Shown in pieces: positions 48,509 through 61,701 of a DNA stretch of 64,000 nt. Made by a program: the position numbers and the translations under genes. The DNA is taken from contig QANZ01026808.1 of assembly GCA_003254925.1 (NCBI GenBank), positions 53,353-117,352 on the forward strand, written 5' to 3'. Under the pieces are notes generated by a model. It saw nothing but the letters and a program-made list of their open reading frames with translations, ran no database searches and was not told where the DNA came from. Numbering within the stretch: position 1 is the stretch's first letter; every line of letters begins with the position of its first letter. This DNA comes from Chamaecrista fasciculata (taxonomy: Eukaryota > Streptophyta > Magnoliopsida > Fabales > Fabaceae).

Positions 48509-49030
48509 GAGGAAACTTACTGTTTGGTTCCTCATTTTTCACAATTTAATGTTTTGGTCCCTACATTATTGAAATACACTAGTTGATCCCTCAATAATTA
48601 CAAAAGTCAACTAGTTAGTCCCTATAACCTCTCTCCGTTACTTATATTGATGACCTGACCGTTAAGTACACATGTGACATGTTAAATGTCGCTATATGTG
48701 CAATTATTTAGTTCCTCAGTTTTAAAACTCAACTATTTTGTCCATCTTCCCCTAATCATTACCTTCTTTTCTAAGGTTTGGTTTGGTTTATTTCTTAGGT
48801 TTGTTGGTTCGGTTTGGTTTAGTTTAGATGATTAGGATGTTTGAGTGACATTTAACGGCTTCATGTCAACACTTAATGTCCATGTCATCAAGTTACTTAG
48901 AGGATAATAACTGAGGGACTAAATAGTTGATGATTATTTAAAAATGAGGGACTAAGTAGTCTATTTCTATAATTGAGGGACCCAATTGTTAACTCAGTCA
49001 AAAATGAGGGACTAAATAGTAGGTTTCCTC
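48509..49030. mobile_element. fold-back element, Mutator-like, 9-bp TSD
   Basis: Starts GAGGAAACTTACTGTTTGG and ends with the near complement (ACTAAATAGTAGGTTTCCTC). The flanks AATTCATTT (48500-48508) and AATTTATTT (49031-49039) match at 8 of 9. The arms contain 'ggtccctacattattg' and 'aattgagggacccaattg' type units. It is a second family, distinct from 1650-2056. Confidence 0.7.
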
Positions 49031-49039
49031 AATTTATTT

Positions 49040-50703
49040 CCATAAGAATCACTTTTCCTTTATTTTGTTTTTCTTTACAGAATTCTTACATAGCAGATCT
49101 CTGAGAATTCTTTGAAGTTGGAGAATTTTCAAAACTCACCAATGCCTGGCCTACTGTTGGGCCACCATAGGAGGTTCTGAAAACTTCTACAAGTTTTTAT
49201 TTCTATTTGAAGTTTTGCCCATCTAAGTTTTTCAAGTTATTATTAGTCATTTCTATATAGTTTCAATTGTATTGAAATCAAGGTTATCCTGGATGCTGCT
49301 TGCTTTGCTTTCATATTTATGTATAGTAGTTATCATAGGGATGATATTTGAGTCTAGTTTTATCCTTTTGCAGCTTTCAACTTCATTTTTACTGGAGGCA
49401 TCTGAGGTTCAATTTCTCTTTCCCTTATTCTATAAGTGGAATATGTTTATCAAGCATTGATAAAGATTGAAGTTAGATTGAGATTGTTAATGCTTTATAG
49501 GAAAATTAAAAAGGAAAGAAAGCATAAAGAATTCAGTATAAATTAGGAAATAACGGATATATTAAAATAAGGACACATTGTAGACAAAAATTGAAGTTAG
49601 ATTGAGGTCTTTTAGTCAGTTATTCTCGAGAGTCAATTGTCCTGATCAAGTCAAATACTCAAATATGCTCCTCTTGATGTGTCCTCTCACATATAATTTT
49701 GATTCATTTTTGGCTGGCTTATTATAGTATGAAGGTAAAATGATTGGATTTTTTTTTCAATTTTAGTTTTTTCTCAAGCACTTAGTAATTTATGGTCATT
49801 TTGCAATTTTCTAGTATTATGCAAGGGTAATAGCTTTTCGGTCTTGAAGATCTTGTGGAATTTTGATACGAAAAACTGTGTTTGATCAACATTGAAATTA
49901 AAATTTTCATTTCAGGAGTGAAGTAGAGCAGAACAAAACTGGTGTTATAAAGAAATTGACCTCCAAAATTCTTAAACATAAATCATTCACTCATTATTAT
50001 GTCACACGACATAAATGCATGTCTTATTCAGTGCTAAGACCATCTTCGTCCTCATCCTTTAGTTAATTAGCTTTGATTTTTGAACAAGCTAAGGTAGGAA
50101 TATCCCTGAAGTAATGTGTTGACAAGCGTCAGAATTGGACAGGGAGCTTTGCTTGGAGGAAATGGTTATGGTTGGGTACAATTTACAGTGACTACTCAAT
50201 CTGTTTTCTTGTTCATATTTGTGATGAAATCATTTTTCCCATCAATCTCTATTGCACACTATGATCAGATAATTAAAAACTGGGAATGAATACCCTGTAT
50301 TATTAACCAGTAAGATATGTTCTCTAATACTTGCAATTTGCAGTTCTAATTATGAGAGATTGAATAAAGGATTTGCTGTTAAAGTATCATCATCACTAAA
50401 CTTGATTGTTGTTGTTGCTTCACATTAAAAGCTCAGTTTTTACTTGGCTTTGCTATGCTTTAGTGGAAATTTGTATAATTCATTATATAACACTATGGTG
50501 CTGTGAATACTTAATCATGCCATTAAAATTTGATTTTATGGGCCTCTCATGTTTATGTTGTTTTGTCTTTGATATCTTGGAATCGTATGTAACATTTTGC
50601 AGAATATTTTGCTGTGTATATATTAGTTTCTATTTTAAATTCTTTCATTCATTCCGTTTGTATTATAATGGCAGTAGGAATTAGATTCTTTTCCCTTCTA
50701 TAG
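49040..50703. other. unassigned intergenic DNA
   Basis: AT-rich sequence with no recognisable exon, repeat arms or transposon domain on reading. Short open frames here lack similarity to anything I know. Confidence 0.4.
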
Positions 50704-51150
50704 ATGCTTACGTGTTAGATTTTGTTCTCTTTTTCTGCCTCAAGTCACGCATTCCCCATTGCGATGATCTGTATATATGCATCTTTGTGAATAATGCAAA
50801 TCAACCATTTCTATTGCACTTTTTCGTACATGGTATCAGAGCTAGCACCCGATCTGCTACACTCATTCTACCCCTTTCTTCGTTAAAGTGCAATCAACGA
50901 TGGCGGCGACTTCGAGTAGTGTTACTGCTCCGAGCAAATCTGATGATTCCTTGCTGCAGAAACTGGACGATGGACCATTTATTCTGCAGAACTCTACCAT
51001 CCAAGTACGATGCTTGTTACTTCTCACTTGACTGGCTCTAATTACCATACCTCGAGCATTGCAATTTGCACGGCTGTTGAAAGGGAGGACAAGGTCGGCT
51101 TCATCGACGGCTCCCTGGCTGATTTCATTGTCTTTTGCAAGTAGAAATGA
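50704..51150 (+). mobile_element. Copia remnant: LTR end, primer-binding site and start of gag
   Basis: An LTR-like stretch ends 'ctttttcgtaca' at about 50832, followed by the primer-binding site TGGTATCAGAGC. From 50900 the reading MAATSSSVTAPSKSDDSLLQ is typical of Copia gag starts. After one frame change it continues in the style of LTGSNYHTSSIAICTAVER and FIDGSLADF. Nothing of the element is recognisable beyond about 51150. Confidence 0.7.
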
Positions 51151-52282
51151 GTGGACTGTATGATCAAGTCATGGCATAAATTCTATAAATAAAATAAAAC
51201 ATTTTGAACTTTGAGGAGAAGACACTATTGTCCTGGGACTTAGTTGGGGTTTCTTATTATTATTGTATTATTTTTAGCTAACGTTAGGGTGTTTTATTTG
51301 AGAGAGTTAATGTGGAGAATGTGACTTTCTTATGACATGACATTTATTGAAATCAATATTGAAGTTCTTTTATAGCCTACGCCAAGTGTTTTGATTGCTT
51401 GGAATCCACAAAAAATACAATTACCATCAATATTGAAATTCTTTTTTAAAAGGTTAGAGTAGTTGGTAGGGCATTTGTAAAGCATTTCCTACAAACATAT
51501 ATAAATGAAGATTGGCTTTACTTTACAAAAGGTTGAGTCTTTTATATATCAATTTAGCATACAATATGCATGTGTTGTTTATCATGCAACTTGTTGTATT
51601 TATACAATAAGTTCTATGGTCCAATCTCAACCGTTCTTATGATTCAATGGAAAACAATAAAACATATATATATATAACAAGTTGAATTTGTAAATAATTG
51701 CATATTTTAACAAAATTTGAAGTTGTCATAAAAAATGTAAAATTATGATAGTGTTATATAAAATATAAAATAGCATTTATATCGCAAATAATTTCAGTTA
51801 AAAATCATTAGTTTTAAGGAAAAATTTAGTCAAAAAATATAAAATTTTATAAAATATAAAAAGTGATTCATTTTATAACATACATATCTAATATTGTGAA
51901 ACAATAAACTTCTGTTTGATTAGAAACTGTTTCCATTTTTGTAAAACTCATAATAATTTAGAGTATTTAGATAGATGTATTAAAAAAATATAGACTGACA
52001 TAAATGTTTAATAAATTAGAAAGACAAGTTCAATAAGTAATTCATTTTATGTGGTGCATTGTGATTGGCTTATTAGTAATGACATGAGATGCAACAAAGC
52101 AAGATATTGCATCATAGACTAATCCATGTATTATGAGTGTAAAATATTTATTAATAGAGCACATTTATAATGCAATTTGTACTTTTATTGTATAAGATAC
52201 AATATAATTATTTACAAACTAATAAATTTAGACATGTTTCCCTCTTAAGATTTTGTATTTTTTAAGAATTAAGTGGTATATC
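51151..52282. other. unassigned AT-rich intergenic DNA
   Basis: No gene, no clear repeat arms and no transposon domain recognised. There is a TA microsatellite near 51665-51677. Confidence 0.4.
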
Positions 52283-52735
52283 AAAACCATAGGTTATTTC
52301 TTCTCGAGGTGTAGAGATCATATTTTTCTACGGTGAGATTTCAGAAGGTTATAGCTCACTTTTAAGAGTGAATGAACAGTGTAACCAGATTCATGGGATG
52401 AAGGTGTGTTACTAGGCTCCTAGTATTTCCCACTTGTTCTTTGCGGATGATAGCCTTATCTTTTTTTAGAGCTGTTGACAGAGAGTGTGACACTTTTGGG
52501 AGTATTTTGAAGACTGCGTGCTTCGGACAGAAGATAAATTTTGAGAAATTCACAATTTTTTACAGCCCAAATTGCACAAGCAATGTTGGTAGTTCTATGA
52601 TGGATAAGCTACATATTCAGAAAGTCGCCTATAATGAAAAGTACCTAGGCCTTCCAACAATGGTAGGAAAGAAATGAAGGCATTATACTTAAATAAACTT
52701 AGCTATTTGCCGACTGGGATGGATTTTATTGTCCT
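52283..52735 (+). pseudogene. LINE reverse transcriptase fragment
   Basis: The translation includes an FADDS-type core (SHLFFADDSLIF, with one frame shift), then VDRECDTFGSILKTACFGQK, INFEKFTIFYSPN and YNEKYLGLPTMVGKK. This is the palm and thumb region of plant non-LTR reverse transcriptases. It is short, frame-shifted and without flanking LINE domains. Confidence 0.8.
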
Positions 52736-53582
52736 TAGTTATAGTATATTATATTTATAATTTTGGTCTAATATTCAAAATTGATTAATTTATTCTCAAA
52801 TTTTTTATCTTCATGATTTATTGAAATATTGGATAATAAAAATTGTATTTTGTCAGTTTATTTTATTTTCAATTTACAAAAAATGTCTCATTTAACTATG
52901 TTAATAATTAGTTTAATTAAGATGATTCACAATTAAATTAGTAATGAAAAGGTTGAATGAATTAGTTTAGGTCCATTGTAACAATAACAACTTTTTAACT
53001 AATTTTACAATTTAGGACTATAATAAATATAGTCCGACTTTGTTTATATATATGAAAGGCGGAATGTCCAAATCGGTCTTAAATGTAGTCATTTAAATTC
53101 TTTTTATCCTAAATATTTCAAAAGTCTTATATTAGTCCTAAATGTTGACATTTAATTTTATTTTGGTCTCAAATTATGTAGTCATATTTTTCTCATTTTA
53201 AATTTGAATGTGGCAAGCCCAGAACTTTGTGTCGCTTTTGACAAATATTTTTTCTATCTAGTTGGGGTATAAACAAATAAAGTTAAATTGATTATCGAAC
53301 GTGAGCTACTTATTTTACGATCAAAGAAGTGACGTTGGTCATATCATTATTACTTCAAGTCCCAATAAGACAAGTACGAAGTTACCGTTACTCTTAATGA
53401 GTCTTTTGCCTAATTAAGACAGTTAGCAAGTGAGGTTAAATCGAATTCAAAAGTGGGTTTGATATCAATTTTTCATAATTTTTAACTTTTTTATCCATTG
53501 CTACTTTCAGATGACAAAGCAAATTATAAAAAATCAAATTGAGAAAAAGTAAATACATTAGGGATCAAAATGAGTTTTGAGC
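52736..53582. other. decayed repeat sequence
   Basis: Phrases such as 'aatcggtcttaaatgtagtc' and 'tattttggtctcaaatta' indicate a worn fold-back element at roughly 53050-53600, related to that at 3061-4909 (shared 'aatttgaatgtggcaa' and 'gttactcttaatgagtc' wording). No gene is seen. Confidence 0.4.
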
Positions 53583-54256
53583 CCTGAGAAAACTAATCAA
53601 CTTTCGGTCTTTATGCCTTCAACTCAAACCAGAAAGAAAATTAAACAAAACAAAGAAAAATGGGAGTTTTTAAAGTTTTCATTTTCATTGATTTGAAGCA
53701 TTTTTTTTTTCTTGAGGTACTTTATGACAAACCGTTTGAACGAGAAAAGAGATGTTTTCAGCTTTAGGATTGTTCTACTTAAAGATAGTTACAGGTTTGA
53801 ATCCATGTCAACAGAAGGGGAGATTCAAAAAAGGAAAAAACTTAAGTTAGGTTTATTATATGTTTGCTATAACGTTCTTATTTTTTTATTTACATTCTCT
53901 CTTTTATGATTGGTCATACAAAATGTGTGTTTAATATTCTTTCTCTACCATGATTGGTCATGCATCAAATTTTTATCACGTATCAAATGTTTATTGGAGA
54001 ACCTTATAACAAATATATATGAAATTTTACCTAAATCTTTCCCGTCAGAAAACTGTGGAGAGAGTTTCTTTAGCCAAATGACAATTCTGTATATAAAAAA
54101 GAATAGAGTTTTGTATATTTATATATATATTTTTCTTCTATATAGTGAAGATATTTTCTTTTTCTTGAACTGGCAATATCACTGATATGAAATCTTGAAC
54201 AAGGCTATTACCTAGGGTAATTTTACCTAACTTTGGGGTAGGATGCCCTTAATAAA
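53583..54256 (+). pseudogene. broken duplicate of the receptor kinase 3' end
   Basis: It matches 47410-48125: the last intron ('ttcaactcaaaccagaaaga'), the start of the last exon (YFMTNRLNEKRDVFSF, then FESMSTEGEIQK), the exon end (GES.FSQ near 54060) and the 3' flank ('acctaactttggggtagga'). The kinase-lobe stretch between VTG and RFES is deleted. The stretch from QK onward is replaced by about 200 bases, part of which matches 5085-5240. Stops and deletions make it non-functional. Confidence 0.85.
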
Positions 54257-55578
54257 CGTTACGGGCCTATTTGGGAATTCCAAAATGTCATTCATTCTCA
54301 TCAAGTGGATGAGATGAGATGATGAAGAGATTAGATGAGATGAAAATGATGAATTGGTGTTCGGATGATTTGAGAGAAATTAACGTTAAACAGGGTGTGA
54401 AATTATATAAAAGGGTATGTAATAATTGTGGTTGGTTGAAATAGGTTTATAGATTTTTTTTAATTTCTATAGGGGTAGAAATGGTAGGAAATAATGAGAT
54501 GAGATGATAGGTGTTTGGGTGTGGTTTGATTAGAATAATATTGAAATGAGATGATATTGGAAAGCGTGAGGATGAGATATTTTTGGATGAAGAGTTTAGG
54601 GTCCATCTCATTGGATGAGATGATGGCCCAAAATGAAAATAACAATAAAATTATTTTAAGAATACAATTTGGTCCATAAATTTGTATTGATCCAATAATT
54701 AGTCCTTAAGTTGTGTAAATTATAACTCCGGGCCCATAGAAACTCGCAAGAGTCGCAACCATCAATAATCGGGTTTATTTATGAAATTCAATGACCAAAA
54801 AATAACAAACAATAGCTTGGGGACCAAAATGCAAATAACATGGAAATAGTTTTAACTAATCTCATAGTTTGATAAATAAAACAGAACGAAAAATAGTTTT
54901 AACTCGTTTCAATTTTTTCAAAAAACTTCGTCAGATATATTTTAAAAAAAAAGAGGGATTGAACATATATATAGAAGAACATTGGGACAAAAAACAATAA
55001 AACAACATTACAATTTTCTAGCTACCCATGATTCGAACCAAAAAAATAATAGACATGTGGAAACTTGTGTCTTTTTCCAACAAAAAATTATTTTCCATTA
55101 TCCAAAGTGTATAATCATCGGATGACTTTGGACACGAATATAAAACAAAAAATAGTCTGAGGACGAAAATGAAACTAATTGCATAGTTTGAGAAACAAAA
55201 CTAAACAAAAATTAATTTTAAGAGCCAAGGAAACTGACCTCATAGTTTGAGAACTAAAATACCTATAAAAGTGAAGATAGTTAATTTTTTTTCTTTTTTT
55301 ATTTAAAAAACTGCATTAAAGAGAAATGAAGAGGATTATAACTTAAAAAATATTTTAGGGATTCAATTGTATATTTTACTCAAAACAAATAGATGAATAT
55401 TGCAACTAAAAAAATAATAATATTGCAAGATTTTTGTTTAATTAAATTAATNGTGGATGAGATGAGATGAGATGAAGGTTCCAACAAACACCAAACCAAT
55501 ATTATTTATCCAATTCTAAAATGAGATGATGTTTGAATGAGATGACATTAAGATGCATAGGCTCCCAAACAGGCCGTA
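54257..55578. mobile_element. 1.3-kb inverted-repeat element with GATGA-rich ends
   Basis: The left end 'acgggcctatttgggaattc' and right end 'ggctcccaaacaggccgt' are complementary. Both sub-terminal regions are full of 'gatgagatgagatgatg' or related repeats. The interior has worn 'ggtccataaatttg'/'gaccaaaatgcaaat' repeats and no transposase. It abuts the broken kinase duplicate. One base (55452) is undetermined. Confidence 0.6.
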
Positions 55579-55654
55579 GATTTTGCAACTCCAAGCCTAC
55601 GATTCAAAAGTTTTAGTTAGTTTCTTAAGGGATGTACTTATTTTGGAGACAGCA

Positions 55655-56020
55655 TGTTTTTTTAAAAGTACTCTTAGTATATTTAAAATGTGCAATTATT
55701 TTTAATTGTACGTTCAAAGTTTTTTTGGTCAATTATACCCTAAAGTATGGATCAGTTTCAGTTATATCCCGAAGTTTTTTTGAGTCAACTATACCCCCAA
55801 TCTTTTTTTTTTTTGTGTCAATTGTACCCAATTAGAGAGTATTTGAGGATACAATTGACTCAAATATAAAACATGGGGAGTATAATTGACTAAAAAGAAT
55901 TTTGGGGGTATAACTGAAACTTACTCCATACTTTGGGGGTATAATTAACCCAAAAAAAATTAAGGAGATACATCTGAGAATAACAGTATACTTTGAGACT
56001 ACCAATAGTATTTTTGCTTT
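55655..56020. repeat. inverted repeat
   Basis: The left 'ttaaaagtactcttagtata' is matched by the right 'ctaccaatagtatttttgct'. Inner phrases 'aattataccctaaagtatgg' and 'ccatactttgggggtataat' pair. It is the same family as 8480-8695 and 10475-10690, and the best preserved of the three. Confidence 0.6.
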
Positions 56021-58920
56021 TTTTTTTTAAGGTGAAAATATAGACTGCTTAATAGTTAATACACAAGTTGTGGAGTTTAAAACATGGACCATTAAAAGAG
56101 TGGCCCATTTAGGCCCAATACAATTCAGAAAAGCCCAAACAACCTCAATGAATCTATAGAATTGAAAAGATTTCCCTTTCAATAAAAGATCCAAGAACCG
56201 ACCAAAAATAAATAAATAAAAGATCCAAGACAGTCCCCAAGAAAAAACACACAATAAAAAACCCAAGAAAATTATATTATTTGGAATGAGATCCTTATGA
56301 GTAAGAAAGAAAAAATTTCACAAAATACAGGTATTTTTTCTTTAACATTGCAGAAGTGCATTAACAGGAAGAATTCAAAACAATTTTCTAGACAGTCAAG
56401 TTATCTTTCCTTTCTAATATAATATAACCATTATTTAATATTTTTTATTTTTTAAAAAATAAAAATATATCATCCTTTAATTTGTGTCCAACCAAGAAAA
56501 TGGCTGGCTTTGATAGATACAGTAGCTTAGCCAAACAAATATATAAATATATAAATGAAGCCAAGCTGGATAAGCAAACAGCTATACCATAACTGTGTGA
56601 AGATTGATTAGATGAATACATATATCAAAGTCAAATGTGTCTGTCCAACTTGTGAATTGAAAGCCTACAAAAAAAAATGAGTTCATAAATAAGATTTTTC
56701 AGTACACACGCAAGATGGTTATATATATATATATGGCCACTTTTTTCTTGATTCAGCTTCCAAATTAGACAAAAATCAAACCCCAAAAATATATATCTGG
56801 TCCCTTTCACAACAGAATTTCTATATTTAGTATGCAATTCCCAACTACTACTACATCCATTTATAGCTATATAGCCTCCTCCATTTCTATCCAATCAAAA
56901 CCAACAATTCCTCCATTCCTTCCTTAACCTTCAGTTCTATCCACACGCATTCTCAATACAAACATCCAAACATCAAAACACAACTAGCTACCTAGAAACA
57001 TCCAATCACAAACTAAAAAATATCCATTTCAAAAAATATAATAACTTTATATATATATAGATATATATATTCAAATTCTTTCGTCAAATCTCTATACTTT
57101 TTGAAGTAACTTTTGTTTTAAAATAGTTTAATTTGAGGAATTTAGAATTTACCAAGGAGGAAGAAAATGAAGGATTATAAATTAATCCCCACTATCCGAA
57201 TAATTAATAAGAAGAAATCTCAATCCTCCCTCTCTCTCTCCCCTTCCCCTTCTCCTTAATCTTCAATCTAAACATATTTTAAAAGATGAACTGAATGACT
57301 GAACTAAAAAAAATTGTTATTACCTTTTTATATAGAACATCTGATTTTTGTTCTTAAATTTTACTATTTTCTATAATTTTATTGATTATTTAGGCTGATT
57401 TTGTGCTTTCAATTAGATATTAATACCTTGATGTTCCAATAGGTGTGTTGAAGTGGTTAAAGGGCCTTATAACTTTATATATATAATGAGGGCCTTATAA
57501 CTTTATATATATAACTTTAAAGGCAACTTTGTCCCTTGGAGAGCTCTTTTGAGATGAGTTAGGCATTTCTACAATGTGTTACTAGAGCTATATAGAGAGT
57601 CCATATATCTCGAAAGATTGGATTTAATTTAAGTGTTTCACAACTTAAGTATCACTTTAGATTTTTAATTTTTATTTGATATAGAACATATTTTATTTAT
57701 TACATCCATTAACTCATTGAATTTGAATAATCAGAAAACTACAGCTATTGGCTATATATAGACTAACATCTATAATTTTTTTATAACAAAATACAAAAAG
57801 AAATCAAGCGGGAGAATTGGCCTTTATATATATATATATATATCTTGATGATAAATGGTCAACAAAAAAGTAGAACTAAAGAATTGCCAAGCATGACAGA
57901 GGAAAGAAAGAAAAAGGAGAATGATCAATTTTATTATATGTGATGAAGAAAAACCACATGCAGATACAGTAACACATAGGCATATTGTGCTATAGACTCT
58001 ACAACTAACAGTGAAGAATAATATATATAAATATATATATTAGAGCCAAATTAAAGTAATGCATGCATGTTCTAACTTCTAAGACAATAGCACAAAACCC
58101 ACATCATGTTTTGGGTGGTAGCCGTCGTTATGATAGTCATCATCATTAACAATATCATTAGTTTCATAATGTAGTATTCTGAGAAACTGATGAGAATGTT
58201 TGAAATAAGACAGAGAGTAGTTTATATATAATTAATTAATTATATATAGTGGTTTATGACAAACACAGAGGCCAAAAAGGAAGAATAAAAGGAAATACAC
58301 GTGCTAAGCAATGAGTTTTGGAGTGATTTTCAAAGAGCACGCTTTGGATTGAATCAAGGAGACAGGACCACTGAAAAATTCAGTTCACTGTGTCTTAATT
58401 AGAGAATTAATCTTGTCTCTCTTGCATTGATGTTCACAAATCAAAGCACATTCTTCAATTAATTTAAAATATATGTGCATACCCAGTTATAATTAATATT
58501 CAAGATTGAAACTTTATGTGACAATATCACTTTCTAGCTAGCCCCTTTATCTTAATCATAGGTGTTATAATTGCAAAGGCCTTTCTGTATGCTGAAAAGT
58601 TTTGTCTATTCAAAAATTTTTTAGTCTTAAAAGGATAGTTAAATTAGGCTAATGCAGAACTGCAGATCAACATGTTATAAATTAAAAAATAAACCTTGGT
58701 GGAAAGTATATACTGTACTAATATATTCTTATATCTTATTTTATATAATTAAGTTTGTCTTCTAGTAAACCAACTCTATCTACTTAGGAATATGTCTTTT
58801 TTCAATTTTTTGTTTTTAAAAATAGTGTGACAAGAAACCCTCATTTCTTCATGCATGATTATTAGTTATGGCAGTAAGAACCTAGAGAGAACCTTATAAT
58901 TGATAATGAGAACAAGAAAA
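56021..58920. other. intergenic DNA downstream of bHLH gene
   Basis: It contains TA microsatellites near 56725, 57045-57070 and 57820-57842, and a short direct repeat 'gggccttataactttatata' at 57462 and 57490. No gene or transposon domain is recognised. The part nearest 58920 may be 3' untranslated sequence of the bHLH gene. Confidence 0.4.
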
Positions 58921-59042
58921 CTAACATTACATGTCATTCATTAGAATTTTCATTAGAACATTACAAAGATGGTTATGAAGTCATCATCATCATGCATGAT
59001 CTTGAACATTATGAGAAACCCTTTTTTACAATGTTGTTTCTG

Positions 59043-60305
59043 TTATGGTTTCAAATGTGGAAAAGGGTTAATTTGCATTGGAAAAGAAGGGTTGAAAGAG
59101 AAAGCAATATTAGTAGGAGGACAACAATTCATAGCATCAATTTTGGTTCCTAGATTCTCCAATGCTTTCACTTGTGACCTAAGAAACTTGAGGTAATTTG
59201 CAGCCTCATCAAGCATTGAAGCAGTGTCCATCTTGCTTCCACCAGGCACCAATTTCTGCAAAACCCTAATTCTCTCACTAATTCTCTCCCTCCTCTGCCT
59301 TGCAGCCACAGTTTGAGGATCTGTTGATATCCTCACATTCTTCCTCTTTGGCTTCTCCACCAACTCCATCCCTAAATTCACAGGCCTAAATGCTGCAGCT
59401 CTATATATCATCTCTTTCATTTGTGCTATAGCATCTGGGTCTGGCTCTTCCATTATGGAAGATGATGATGATGAATTTGGCTGCTGGAAATTGATGTTTG
59501 ATGAACTGGGAAGCTTGGAATCCCATCTGGGTCTTTTGGGTTTTGGCTCCTTAATTAGCCTGAAAGAGCTTGAACTTCTTTGTATCGTTCCTATTTTATC
59601 AGAACTTGAACCACCTTCTTCAATGGTGCTAAAGTATGAATGATAATGATCAAAGGCCTCATCAATGGATCTTTTTGTACACTTATTAGCCTTGACATAA
59701 AGATCTGAGGAGCTCTGAGACAATGTCTCATGATCAACATTATTGGAAGCATTAGTAGTACTTTGATCAGACTCACTTCCTCCATTGAAGTTCCATAAGC
59801 TTGATGATCTTCTGCAGTCAGATAAGATCATGGAGATCCCATCATCTGATACTGAAGTAGTGTCTGTGTTGCTATTTGTAGCAGAGAACAAGCAATCTAG
59901 TGACTCATTTTGTGATGAGCCATTATTATTGACTAGTTGTTGTTGGTGGGCCATGTTGAAATCTGGAGGCTCAAAATTATCAATTGGATCATTCATAATA
60001 CTGTAAGGTCCACCAACCCAAAGGGTCCCACCAACTAGCTGTGACAGATTTGTCTTTGATGTGTTAGTAGTATTAGTAGCAGTAGCTGCTAATTCTTCTG
60101 CTTTTGGTTGAACCAAGTTGTCTTTGATCACTGATTTTTCTTCAGAACTTGAATATAACTGATTATGATGATGATGAGCTGTTTGCATGTGATTAGGAAA
60201 GCTAGGATTCAAGCTTGCTTCTAGCTCTTGTTGCTCAATAATATTGCTCCACAAGATGGGTATGTTCTCCACAACTTGTGAGGCATCCCAACTCAGACCA
60301 TCCAT
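59043..60305 (-). CDS. bHLH87: bHLH transcription factor, bHLH87-like (subgroup VIIIb)
   Basis: A single coding exon of 420 residues; the start is the ATG at 60305 ([19 protein letters not shown]). The first two thirds are low-complexity, Ser/Asn/Gln-rich with acidic patches, typical of a regulatory region. The conserved part has [40 protein letters not shown], the basic region [12 protein letters not shown], then [20 protein letters not shown] and [17 protein letters not shown]. In place of the His-Glu-Arg of classical E-box binders the basic region has Gln/Ala-Arg-Glu-Arg, as in the HECATE/INDEHISCENT/bHLH87 group. The extended block before the basic region points to bHLH87 and not HECATE. 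It is nuclear and probably dimerises with other bHLH proteins. The coding exon is preceded by a leader intron. Confidence 0.9.
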   Translation of the reverse strand: MDGLSWDASQVVENIPILWSNIIEQQELEASLNPSFPNHMQTAHHHHNQLYSSSEEKSVIKDNLVQPKAEELAATATNTTNTSKTNLSQLVGGTLWVGGPYSIMNDPIDNFEPPDFNMAHQQQLVNNNGSSQNESLDCLFSATNSNTDTTSVSDDGISMILSDCRRSSSLWNFNGGSESDQSTTNASNNVDHETLSQSSSDLYVKANKCTKRSIDEAFDHYHSYFSTIEEGGSSSDKIGTIQRSSSSFRLIKEPKPKRPRWDSKLPSSSNINFQQPNSSSSSSIMEEPDPDAIAQMKEMIYRAAAFRPVNLGMELVEKPKRKNVRISTDPQTVAARQRRERISERIRVLQKLVPGGSKMDTASMLDEAANYLKFLRSQVKALENLGTKIDAMNCCPPTNIAFSFNPSFPMQINPFPHLKP

Positions 60306-60325
60306 TGAAGTCAATTATACAATTT

Positions 60326-60747
60326 CTGGCATAAAAAGGAGAGAAACCTCAGAGATCTAGCTACTTGAGAAGTCTATATTGTGTGTGTGTATAAAAATTG
60401 ACCCAAGTTTATATCTCAACCACATTAGATACATAAGGAGTAAAATGAAATTCTAATCCCTGTATTATATGGGCGTTCTCATTTTAGTCCCGGATCTTTT
60501 GGAAATATTCGGTTCAGTCCTCGAAAATTCACGACTCGTTAAAAGTTAATCCCTCCATGAACATCCTAACTGTGTACAACTCAGTCCCTGGAAGGACTAA
60601 ATTGCAACAACTTATGAATTTTCAGATTAAACCAAATATTTCAAAAGTTCAAGGACAAAAATAACAGTTCCCACGTAATCAATGACGAAATCTATAGTTT
60701 ACTCGATATATACATAAATTGTAACAATTTAGTAATGAAGCACTTAC
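60326..60747 (-). other. 5'-leader intron of the bHLH gene containing a fold-back repeat
   Basis: On the minus strand a donor GTAAGTGC at 60747 and acceptor ATGCCAG at 60326 bound the intron. The acceptor is 20 bases before the start codon. The interior (about 60433-60715) has 'aaattctaatccctgtatta' and 'cattttagtcccgg' facing 'caaggacaaaaataacag', so an inverted-repeat transposon appears to sit inside it. The upstream non-coding exon lies at roughly 60748-60840. Confidence 0.6.
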
Positions 60748-60840
60748 CAGTTTTAGATCTAGCTGCTGCAGAATCCAGAATGTCAACCCAGTCGAAGCCA
60801 GCAGACTGATGAAACTTGTTTGTTTGAGTCTTCTATGTCA

Positions 60841-61662
60841 GAAACAGGACAGAAGATGATTCAATGATTCATATAATCTGAGAACTTCCTTCTTTGGTTC
60901 AGAATATGATCATGGAAGCTGTGAAGAAGATAAAGAAAAAACAACAAAATCTTACTTATGTCAGAAATGATATGGAAACTGAATTCTGTTTACTGTTGTA
61001 TTGGGTTTAAGTTCTATATACATATCTATCTATATATATATAGGCAGTTATAACATTGACCAGAGAATATGAAGGAAAGATGAAAAGATGTACCTTCATG
61101 AGTTGCCATGGAAGACTACCAGTAGTATTTATGACAAGTTTGTTGAGGAGAAGCTTGCAGAGTTATATATAAAAAGGAAGAACAAATTGTGCAAGCTTTT
61201 ATAATACGAACAGTATTGGTACTTGAACAATTACGTCAGGGAAAATTATAATATTAAATGCGTACTTGAACTTGAAGAGGATGTAATAAAATATTAGTGT
61301 TTTTGAAAAAGATAAGGCCTTTTGGGTCAGCTAGGCTAGCTAGGTGGGTGTGAATGTGTGTATGTGTGTATGTATGTATGTATGCAAGACTAAATTTTGC
61401 AGATGGGGAGCATATGAATGAATGAATGAGATATTGCAGAGAGAGAGAAGAATTTTTGAATATCAAACTGATATTTTAAATAATTAAATATTTCTATTAG
61501 TTTATATATATATATATATATATTTAAGAAAAAAATTGGGTTCCTTTTAAAGTGGGTAAAGGGTCTGACCTCCTTTTGGTTGCTTCTGCATATTCCAATT
61601 TCCATGCGCACCATAAAGTTACAGTGAAAACTGCAGGGAAAGTGAGAGCATATTCTAACACC

Positions 61663-61701
<39 letters not shown>

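Noticed and set aside
59043-60314. Starting the bHLH protein at 60314
   Set aside because: That codon is TTG. The first ATG in frame is at 60305 and gives the conserved-looking start MDGLSW.
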